Source: JBFHRB01 sp041591915 (GTDB lineage Bacteria > Actinomycetota > Nitriliruptoria > Nitriliruptorales > Nitriliruptoraceae). Taken from it: a stretch of DNA of 21,307 nt. The position numbers were made by a program, and so were the translations under genes. Positions 1 through 5,622 of this stretch are shown one piece after another. The stretch's first letter is position 1; each line of letters begins with the position of its first letter. The stretch spans positions 1-21,307 of the forward strand of contig JBFHRB010000018.1 in the NCBI GenBank assembly GCA_041591915.1, written 5' to 3'. Under the pieces are notes generated by a model, which saw only the letters and a list, made by a program, of their open reading frames with translations, was not told the origin of the DNA and searched no databases.

Positions 1-782
1 CCGGGGCCGCCCTCCTTGACGATGGCGCCGGCGTGGCCCATCTGCTTGCCGGGGGGCGCCTCGAAGCCGGCGATGTAGCCGACGACCGGGGTGTCGGGGA
101 TGTTGTCGGCGATCCACTGGCCGGCGAGCTGCTCCTCGGAGCCACCGATCTCACCGACGAAGGCGATCGCCTCGGTCTCGGGGTCGGCGGCGAACGCCTT
201 GATGACGTCGAGGAACTGGGTGCCGATGACGGGGTCACCACCGATGCCGACGCAGGTCGAGATGCCGATCCCGGCCTGCGCCAGCTCGTGCATGATCTGG
301 TAGGTCAGCGTGCCGGAGCGCGACACGAGGCCGACCCTGCCCGGCTTGGTGATGTCGGCCGGGATGATGCCGACGTTGGACTTCCCGGGGCTGATGAGGC
401 CGGGGCAGTTCGGGCCGATCAGCCGGACGCCGCCCTTGCGGACGACCGTGTCGTAGACCTCGGTCATGTCCAGTACCGGCACGCCCTCGGTGATCGCGAC
501 GATGGTCTGGATGCCGGCCTCGTACGCCTCGAGGATCGCGTCCTTGGTGAACGGGGCCGGGACCATGACCATCGAGGTGTTGGCGCCGGCCTCGGTCACG
601 GCCTCCTTCACGGTGCCGTAGACCGGGACGTCGAGGCCCTCCCAGGTCGTGCCGCCCTTCTTGGGGTGCGTGCCGGCAACGATCCTGGTGCCGTAGGCCT
701 GGTTGCGCTTGGCGTGGAACGTGCCCTGCGAGCCGATGCCCTGCACGACCACCTTGGTGTTCTCGTCGATGAAGATCGCCAT
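1..782 (-). CDS. sucD: Succinyl-CoA ligase alpha subunit, 3' end cut by window
   Basis: Alpha subunit of the TCA-cycle enzyme that interconverts succinyl-CoA and succinate with ADP or GDP phosphorylation; it binds CoA and carries the phosphohistidine. The frame is open from the ATG at 782 to the window edge, giving 260 residues of the roughly 290 expected, so only the C-terminus is missing. Visible are the N-terminal CoA-binding Rossmann region (VVVQGIGSQG, about 11-20), GPNCPGLISPG (about 123-133), SRSGTLTYQ (about 154-162) and GHAGAIVKEGG with the expected phosphorylated histidine at about 250. A GAGAGGA ribosome-binding site sits 7 nt upstream. sucC ends 28 nt before this start, so the two are almost certainly cotranscribed. 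Identification is secure. Confidence 0.97.
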   Translation of the reverse strand, partial: MAIFIDENTKVVVQGIGSQGTFHAKRNQAYGTRIVAGTHPKKGGTTWEGLDVPVYGTVKEAVTEAGANTSMVMVPAPFTKDAILEAYEAGIQTIVAITEGVPVLDMTEVYDTVVRKGGVRLIGPNCPGLISPGKSNVGIIPADITKPGRVGLVSRSGTLTYQIMHELAQAGIGISTCVGIGGDPVIGTQFLDVIKAFAADPETEAIAFVGEIGGSEEQLAGQWIADNIPDTPVVGYIAGFEAPPGKQMGHAGAIVKEGGP

Positions 783-810
783 GTCGGTGTCCTCTCGTTG
801 GTCGTGTCGG

Positions 811-1992
811 TCAGGCGCGCGCGGCGGCGAGCTCGACGGCCTTCTGGGCTGCCTCGCTCATCGTGGCGGCCGGGATGACGTTGGGGTGGTTGGCCTCGGT
901 GAGGATGCGCCGGCCCTCCTCGGCGTTGGTGCCGTCGAGCCGCACCACGAGCTTGCGGTCGACGTCCCCGAGCTGCTCCATCGCGCCGAGGACGCCCTGC
1001 GCGACGAGGTCGCACTGGGTGATGCCGCCGAACACGTTGACGAGCACGCTGTTCACGCGCTCATCCGAGAGCACGAGCTTGAGGGAGCGCGCCATCGTCT
1101 CGGCCGTGGCGCCACCGCCGATGTCGAGGAAGTTGGCGGCCTGACCGCCCGCCTGGGCGACGACGTCGAGCGAGGCCATCACGAGCCCGGCACCGTTGCC
1201 GAGGACGCCGACGTCCCCGTCGAGCTTGACGTAGGCGAGGTCGTGCTCCTTGGCGATCGCCTCCTGCTCGTCGTTGACCTCGATGCCCTCGACGTCCCAC
1301 TCCTCGTAGTCGCCGTGGCGGAACCCGGCGTTGCCGTCGAGCGTGACCTTGGAGTCGAGCGCGATGACCCGGCCATCGGTGGTCTTGATGAGCGGGTTGA
1401 TCTCGACGAGGGTCGCGTCCTCGTTGATCATGGCCGCGTACAGCTTGACGAGCAGGTCGGCCGCCTCGTCGCGCACGTCCTCCGGCAGGTTCGCGCGGGT
1501 GACGATGTCGAGGGCCCGGTCGTTCGGGAGCCCGTCCTTGGCCTCGCTGGGCGTGATCGCCTCCTTGACCACGGCCTCGGGCTTGGTCCGGTTGACCTCC
1601 TCGATGTCCATGCCGCCCTCACGGGAGCAGATGACGAGGAAGCCCTTGCCGACGCGGTCGTGGAGGATCGAGAGGTAGTACTCCTCCTCGATGTCCGAGG
1701 CCGGCTCGACGTAGATGATGTTGACGATGTGGCCCTTGATGTCGAGGCCGAAGATCGACTCCGCGTGCTCGCGGGCCTCGTCGACGCTCTTGGCGAGCTT
1801 GACGCCGCCGGCCTTGCCGCGGCCGCCGGTCTTCACCTGGGACTTGATGACGGTGAGCGGGTTGCCCCCGTCAGCGATCTTCTGCGCCGCTTCGACGACC
1901 TCCTCGACCGTCCGGCACACGTAGCCGGCCGGCGGGACGGGGACGCCGTTGCGTCCGAAGAGCTGCTTGCCCTGGTACTCGACGAGGTCCAT
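811..1992 (-). CDS. sucC: Succinyl-CoA ligase beta subunit
   Basis: Beta subunit of succinyl-CoA synthetase, an ATP-grasp protein that binds the nucleotide and partners with SucD. It has 393 residues, the normal family length. It begins MDLVEYQGKQLF as the family does, has the nucleotide-binding GGRGKAGGVKL (about 57-67), the ATP-grasp segment VEINPLIKT with ALDSKVTLD, and the C-terminal FLDIGGGATAE and NVFGGITQCD segments that contact CoA and the alpha subunit. A GGAG stands 6 nt upstream of the ATG. It is first of the sucC-sucD pair on the minus strand. The 93-nt gap to the preceding B12-domain gene contains two tandem hairpins, so sucCD may have its own promoter there, though no convincing -35/-10 pair was found. 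Nothing unusual in the protein. Confidence 0.97.
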   Translation of the reverse strand: MDLVEYQGKQLFGRNGVPVPPAGYVCRTVEEVVEAAQKIADGGNPLTVIKSQVKTGGRGKAGGVKLAKSVDEAREHAESIFGLDIKGHIVNIIYVEPASDIEEEYYLSILHDRVGKGFLVICSREGGMDIEEVNRTKPEAVVKEAITPSEAKDGLPNDRALDIVTRANLPEDVRDEAADLLVKLYAAMINEDATLVEINPLIKTTDGRVIALDSKVTLDGNAGFRHGDYEEWDVEGIEVNDEQEAIAKEHDLAYVKLDGDVGVLGNGAGLVMASLDVVAQAGGQAANFLDIGGGATAETMARSLKLVLSDERVNSVLVNVFGGITQCDLVAQGVLGAMEQLGDVDRKLVVRLDGTNAEEGRRILTEANHPNVIPAATMSEAAQKAVELAAARA

Positions 1993-2034
1993 GCCTCACT
2001 CCACTGTCGCGGTGTCGTTGCGGTTGTCGGGTGG

Positions 2035-2074
2035 CGCCGTCGGGAACGGCGACGACCGCCACGGAGGCGGTCGT
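2035..2074 (-). terminator. Two tandem hairpins between B12-domain gene and sucC
   Basis: Two adjacent inverted repeats lie just after the B12-domain gene stop (2086) and ahead of sucC. The first on the minus strand is 2074-2052: ACGACCGCC and GGCGGTCGT arms (9 bp) around a 5-nt loop. The second is 2051-2035: CGCCGT and ACGGCG arms (6 bp) around a 5-nt loop. No T-run follows, which is common in very GC-rich actinobacteria. They could end the B12-gene transcript or act as a processing or attenuation site in the sucCD leader. Confidence 0.45.
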
Positions 2075-2085
2075 TCGATGCTGGG

Positions 2086-2481
2086 TCAGGTGCGCTGGGG
2101 GACGTTGGCCTCGACCCAGTCGATGATCGTCTGGATCGGCGTCCCCGGGGTGAAGACCCCGGTGATGCCCTGCTCCTCGAGGAGCGGGATGTCCTCCTTC
2201 GGGATGATCCCGCCACCGAAGACGATCACGTCGTCCGCGCCCTGCTCGCGCAGGAGCTCCACGACCCGTGGGAAGAGCGTCATGTGCGCGCCCGAGTGGA
2301 TCGACAGGCCAACGGCCTGCGCGTCCTCCTGGATCACGGCGCTGACGATCTGCTCGGGCGTCTGGTGGAGACCCGTGTAGATCACCTCCATGCCGGCATC
2401 GCGGAGGGCGCGTGCGACGACCTTGGCACCGCGGTCGTGCCCATCGAGCCCGGGCTTCGCGATGACGACGCGGATGGCCAC
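2086..2481 (-). CDS. Stand-alone cobalamin-binding domain protein (methylmalonyl-CoA mutase C-terminal type)
   Basis: A 131-residue protein consisting only of the B12-binding Rossmann-like domain that forms the C-terminus of methylmalonyl-CoA mutase. It shows the base-off cobalamin motif D-x-H-x-x-G (LDGHDRG, about 11-17, histidine as lower axial ligand), the following SxH segment (GLSIHSGAH) and the GGG loop (VFGGGIIPKED). An upstream ATG at 2544 would add 21 residues with no family resemblance; the GTG at 2481 is preferred because GAGGAG lies 6 nt before it and the protein then starts MAIRVVIAKPG as relatives do. Such separate subunits pair with a catalytic large subunit encoded elsewhere, forming methylmalonyl-, isobutyryl- or ethylmalonyl-type mutases; no large subunit is in this window. 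Being next to sucCD favours methylmalonyl-CoA to succinyl-CoA chemistry (inference). Confidence 0.9.
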   Translation of the reverse strand: MAIRVVIAKPGLDGHDRGAKVVARALRDAGMEVIYTGLHQTPEQIVSAVIQEDAQAVGLSIHSGAHMTLFPRVVELLREQGADDVIVFGGGIIPKEDIPLLEEQGITGVFTPGTPIQTIIDWVEANVPQRT

Positions 2482-2487
2482 TTCGCA

Positions 2488-2493
2488 CTCCTC
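2488..2493 (-). promoter_or_regulatory. Ribosome-binding site deciding the GTG start of the B12-domain gene
   Basis: GAGGAG on the minus strand, 6 nt from the GTG at 2481. It supports this start over the ATG at 2544, which lacks comparable spacing and family-conserved sequence. Confidence 0.7.
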
Positions 2494-2602
2494 GATGCAG
2501 GTCTGGAAGGATGCACTCGACACGCGAGCACGGACATGGGGCATCCTGCGATCGCCCCGGCGGGCGAGGATAGTCGTTGGGCCATCCGGTCCCCCCGCCG
2601 AG

Positions 2603-2621
2603 ACCGGACCCGACGTCCGGT
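2603..2621 (+). promoter_or_regulatory. Inverted repeat upstream of accDA
   Basis: Perfect 7-bp arms ACCGGAC and GTCCGGT around a 5-nt loop (2610-2614), 32 nt before the accDA ATG in the divergent 172-nt intergenic region. It could be an operator or a hairpin in the 5' leader. No clear promoter hexamers could be assigned around it. Confidence 0.3.
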
Positions 2622-2653
2622 GCCCGCGCAGCCGACCCTTGAGGAGGGCAACG

Positions 2654-4189
2654 ATGGAGGGTTGTCGCCGCTGCGGTGAGCCGAGGGCGGGCGAGATCCC
2701 GGGCTACTGCACCCACTGTGGCCTCACGGAGCGCGTGAGCGCCCGCGAGTTCCTCTGGTGGCTCGTCGACGGCCCGTCGTACGTGCCCGTCGCGGAAGGC
2801 GACCCGGACCCCCTCCGCTGGGAGGAGTACCCGGCCCTGCGGCAGGACGCCCGCGACCGCACCGGACAGGACGAGGCCGTGATGATCGCGCGCGGCGGTG
2901 TCCGTGGCACGCGCAACGAGGCCGTCTTCGTCGCCTGGTCGTTCGACTTCCTCGGCGGGTCGATGGGCAGCATCGTCGGCGAGACCATCTGCCGTGCCTA
3001 CGAGTACGCAGCCGACGAGGGCCTGCCGATCGTGCTCATGCCCTCCACGGGTGGGGCCCGCATGCACGAGGGCATGGCCTCGCTCGTCCAGATGGCAGCC
3101 ACCACGGCGGCCGCCGCGACCCACGCCTCGAAGCGGCTGCTGCAGATCGCGGTCCTGTGCGACCCCACCACGGGTGGGGTCTTCGCGTCCCATGCCAACC
3201 TGGCGGACATCATCGTTGCGGAGTCGGGGGCGACGATCGGCTTCGCCGGTCCGCGGGTCGCGCGCGCGCTGACGGGCGGGCACCTGCCCGAGGGGTCGCA
3301 CACCGCGCGTGGTGCCCTCGCGGCCGGACTCGTCGACGCCGTCGTCAAGCGCCCCGACCTGCCGGCGTACCTGCGTGCCCTCATCGACTGGGCGGCGCCC
3401 TACGAGCCGATGCCCGTCGCGCCGGTCAACGGCGCCGGGGCCGCGCCGGCGACGGCGTGGGAAGCGATCGAGCGTTCGAGGTCCGACGAGCGGCCACGCG
3501 CCCGCGAGTTCCTCGACGGCCTCGACGTGGCGACGGAGCTCCACGGCGACCGGGCGGGGCTCGACGACCCGACGATCCGGGTCGCGCTCGCGCACCTCGA
3601 GGGTCGACCGCTGATCGTGATCGCCATGGACCGCGACCGTAACGAGGCGCGCATCACCCCGGCCGGCTACCGCAAGGCGTGGCGTGGCCTGCGCCTGGCG
3701 GACCAACTCGGCATCCCGGCGGTGACGCTCATCGACACCCCGGGCGCCGACGCCTCCGCGCCGAGCGAGGCCGGAGGGGTCGCCCACCACATCGCCCGCA
3801 CGTTCGCGGACATGCTGCGGACCCGCACGACACTGGTCTCCGTCGTCATCGGCGAGGGCGGGTCCGGCGGTGCGCTCGCGCTGGCCGTGGGCGACAGGTT
3901 CCTCATGCAGGAGAACGCGACCTTCTCGGTCATCGCGCCCGAAGGCGCGGCGGCGATCCTGCACCGGGATGCCTCGCGTGCGCCCGAGGTCGCCGAGCAG
4001 CTCAAGCCGGACGCCCGTACCCTGCACGCCCTCGGCGTCGCCGACGAGCTGATCCCGGAGCCACCGGGCGAGGAGATCGAGGCGGTCTGGTCGGTCGTGG
4101 CCCGCCACCTCGACGAGCTGGCCACTCGTCCGACCCCCGCGCGGCTGGCCGCACGACGCAACAAGTGGCGGCATCCTCTGCCGACATGA
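2654..4189 (+). CDS. accDA: Fused acetyl-CoA carboxylase carboxyltransferase (AccD-AccA fusion)
   Basis: Carboxyltransferase that moves the carboxyl group from carboxybiotin to an acyl-CoA, normally acetyl-CoA, giving malonyl-CoA for fatty-acid synthesis. The 511-residue protein joins both halves. The N-terminal AccD half has a four-cysteine zinc ribbon (C4, C7, C19, C22), GGSMGSIVGE (101-110), STGGARMHEG (131-140), DPTTGG and IGFAGPRV. The AccA half starts near residue 285, with TLIDTPGA, IGEGGSGGALALAVGD and FSVIAPEGAAAIL. The frame is open upstream, but the ATG at 2654 is chosen because GAGGAGG lies 6 nt before it and the zinc ribbon begins right after. PccB-type propionyl-CoA carboxylase subunits have a related layout but lack the zinc ribbon and this AccA signature, so AccDA is the better call. 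Biotin carboxylase and carrier genes are not in the window. Confidence 0.9.
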   Translation: MEGCRRCGEPRAGEIPGYCTHCGLTERVSAREFLWWLVDGPSYVPVAEGDPDPLRWEEYPALRQDARDRTGQDEAVMIARGGVRGTRNEAVFVAWSFDFLGGSMGSIVGETICRAYEYAADEGLPIVLMPSTGGARMHEGMASLVQMAATTAAAATHASKRLLQIAVLCDPTTGGVFASHANLADIIVAESGATIGFAGPRVARALTGGHLPEGSHTARGALAAGLVDAVVKRPDLPAYLRALIDWAAPYEPMPVAPVNGAGAAPATAWEAIERSRSDERPRAREFLDGLDVATELHGDRAGLDDPTIRVALAHLEGRPLIVIAMDRDRNEARITPAGYRKAWRGLRLADQLGIPAVTLIDTPGADASAPSEAGGVAHHIARTFADMLRTRTTLVSVVIGEGGSGGALALAVGDRFLMQENATFSVIAPEGAAAILHRDASRAPEVAEQLKPDARTLHALGVADELIPEPPGEEIEAVWSVVARHLDELATRPTPARLAARRNKWRHPLPT

Positions 4190-4749
4190 CCTCCCCCACA
4201 CCCTCCCCCGGCGATGCCGACCACCCCGGCACGGTGGATCCGGATGCCGGCGCCGACGAGCGGCCGGAGTTCGGACCTGGCGGCTACCTGCCGGGCCGCG
4301 CCGCCAGGCGGGCGCGCAAGATCATCCTGCGGGCCCCGCTCGGCGTGCAGTGGATCGTCGCGTCGATCGTCGCGGGCGTGATCGTGCTCGTCGCCGGCGC
4401 ACTCTTCCTGACGAGGTCCGGCGATGCGCCCGGTGAGCCGTTCGTCGAGGTGGGACCCGTGGCGGCGATCGGCGACGCCGAGTACCGCGACGACCTCGAC
4501 GTGCTGGTGGTTGGCGCGGGGGGCCGCATCCGGGCCTTCGCCGCCGGACCCGGCGTCGGCTACTGCCCGGCGTCCCGCCGACTGGAGGACGGCGCCTCCG
4601 TCTGGAGCCTGACCGGCCGCTCGCTGGACGGTGGGACCTCGCTCGCCGAACGCGTGGTCGTGGTCGTCGACGGGATCGCCTACCTCGACCCGACGAGCCA
4701 ACTCGACACGGTCCCGGGCACGGACGAGGGCGTCGAACCCGCCTGCTGA
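4186..4749 (+). CDS. Membrane-anchored protein with Rieske-like outer domain lacking iron ligands
   Basis: A 187-residue protein not assigned to a named family. Its ATG overlaps the accDA stop in ATGA, so translation is probably coupled. Residues 1-50 are a proline/acid-rich then arginine-rich cytoplasmic stretch; one membrane helix spans about 54-75 (WIVASIVAGVIVLVAGALFL) followed by TRSGD. The outer part (about 85-170) runs VLVVGAGGRIRAFAA, YCP (C127), then W-x-L-x-GR-x-LDGG-x-SL and VVVVVDGIAYLDP. That order of strands resembles a Rieske [2Fe-2S] domain, but the CxH and CxxH ligands are absent: only C127 and the terminal C187 are cysteines and there is no histidine in this domain. The fold assignment is inference and modest. 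A role linked to acetyl-CoA carboxylase is suggested only by position. Confidence 0.75.
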   Translation: MTSPTPSPGDADHPGTVDPDAGADERPEFGPGGYLPGRAARRARKIILRAPLGVQWIVASIVAGVIVLVAGALFLTRSGDAPGEPFVEVGPVAAIGDAEYRDDLDVLVVGAGGRIRAFAAGPGVGYCPASRRLEDGASVWSLTGRSLDGGTSLAERVVVVVDGIAYLDPTSQLDTVPGTDEGVEPAC

Positions 4750-4787
4750 AGCGGCGACTCCCGCACGCCGGGGTGGCCAGACGGACA

Positions 4788-4805
4788 GGGTTGTACGAGC
4801 AACCC
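4788..4805 (+). promoter_or_regulatory. Inverted repeat upstream of secreted-protein gene
   Basis: GGGTTG and CAACCC arms (6 bp) around TACGAG, in the 126-nt gap before the secreted-protein gene at 4876. Possible operator, leader hairpin or weak terminator of the accDA unit; nothing more specific is visible. Confidence 0.25.
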
Positions 4806-4875
4806 ATCCCCGACGGTCCGCGTCTCCATCCCCGAACGGCGGCACGAGGCCGTCGTCGCAGAGGGGATGAACTCC

Positions 4876-5550
4876 ATGACAGGCAGCACGCTCACGACCG
4901 CCGCACGCTCCGCCGTGGCGATGACGCTCGCCGCAGGGCTGGCGCTCACCGCGGCACCGGCACCCGCTGAGGCAGGCTCGAAGTACACGTACAAGTACGA
5001 CGAGACCGCCGCCGACCTGTACTTCGAGGACGTCGACGAGGACGGCACGTTCACCATCGGTTCGCTGTACGCCTACGAGAGCGGGCGCGGAACCGGCGAC
5101 GCGTACTTCTGGGCGGAGACGTACCAGTGTCCCGAGGGCGCCCACCCGTGGGACGGCTACGAGTACGAGGACCCGGAGACGGGCGAGTGGTACTACGAGC
5201 CCGCGTGCGAGTGGCTCGGGTTCCGGTTCGGGGAGGGCCAGGACCTCGCGTTCGCTGTCGACAAGAAGTTCGCCGGCGCGACGCTCAGCGGGACGCTGTC
5301 GATGGTCGACGAGATGACGTGGGAGCCCGCGGGCGAGATCACGGTCGACCTCACCTGGACCGGAACCGGCGACCTGATGAGCGATTCGCACAGGATGCGC
5401 TACCGCGACGCCGACGGCACGTACCGCGACCGTTACTCGAGCCAGCACCGCACGGCGAGCGTCGACGGCACGATCGGCGACCTGACCTTCGTGGCCGCAA
5501 GCGGCTTCCTCAGCAGCTTCTCGAGCAAGGGCGGTGGCAAGACCCGCTAG
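4876..5550 (+). CDS. Secreted protein of unknown function
   Basis: I do not recognise this 224-residue protein. It has an export signal: a hydrophobic stretch (AVAMTLAAGLALTAAPAP) ending in AEA before GSKYTYK, with likely cleavage after residue 33. The mature part is rich in Tyr, Asp and Glu, beta-strand-like, with alternating-residue segments such as KYTYKYDETAADLYFED and one cysteine pair (YQCPEG and PACEW) enclosing a tyrosine-rich acidic loop. The C-terminus ends in a serine/glycine/lysine tail (SSFSSKGGGKTR) with no membrane anchor, so it is probably released or loosely wall-bound. An ATG at 4867 is also in frame, but AGAGGGG abuts it; from the ATG at 4876 the same site is 9 nt away, hence the shorter start. 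It may be transcribed separately from accDA (126-nt gap). Convergent with pcrA. Confidence 0.75.
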   Translation: MTGSTLTTAARSAVAMTLAAGLALTAAPAPAEAGSKYTYKYDETAADLYFEDVDEDGTFTIGSLYAYESGRGTGDAYFWAETYQCPEGAHPWDGYEYEDPETGEWYYEPACEWLGFRFGEGQDLAFAVDKKFAGATLSGTLSMVDEMTWEPAGEITVDLTWTGTGDLMSDSHRMRYRDADGTYRDRYSSQHRTASVDGTIGDLTFVAASGFLSSFSSKGGGKTR

Positions 5551-5566
5551 GACTTCGGAACGTCGC

Positions 5567-5596
5567 GACGGGCCTGACGTACGTGTCGGGCCCGTC
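5567..5596. terminator. Possible bidirectional terminator between convergent genes
   Basis: GACGGGCC (5567-5574) and GGCCCGTC (5589-5596) form an 8-bp GC-rich stem with a 14-nt loop between the stop of the secreted-protein gene (5550) and the stop of pcrA (5623). No T-run on either side. The position between convergent genes supports the call. Confidence 0.4.
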
Positions 5597-5622
5597 CGGC
5601 CGTTCGCGGACGACCAGCCGGA

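Noticed and set aside
2545..2595. Possible promoters for accDA (GATAGT at 2568) and the B12-domain gene (TATCCT on the minus strand)
   Set aside because: The -10-like hexamers exist, but neither has a recognisable -35 at 16-18 nt, so assignment would be guesswork.
703..2679. A plus-strand open frame of about 650 codons opposite sucC and the B12-domain gene
   Set aside because: Antisense shadow of conserved genes, rich in Asp-Val-Leu-Asp repeats and matching no family.
4186..4749. A functional Rieske [2Fe-2S] protein
   Set aside because: The CxH and CxxH ligand pairs are missing, so cluster binding is not supported; only a fold resemblance is suggested.
1871..5448. Long minus-strand frames opposite accDA and the two following genes
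   Set aside because: Arg/Gly/Ala-rich shadow translations; the plus-strand products have clear motifs or signal peptides and good ribosome-binding sites.
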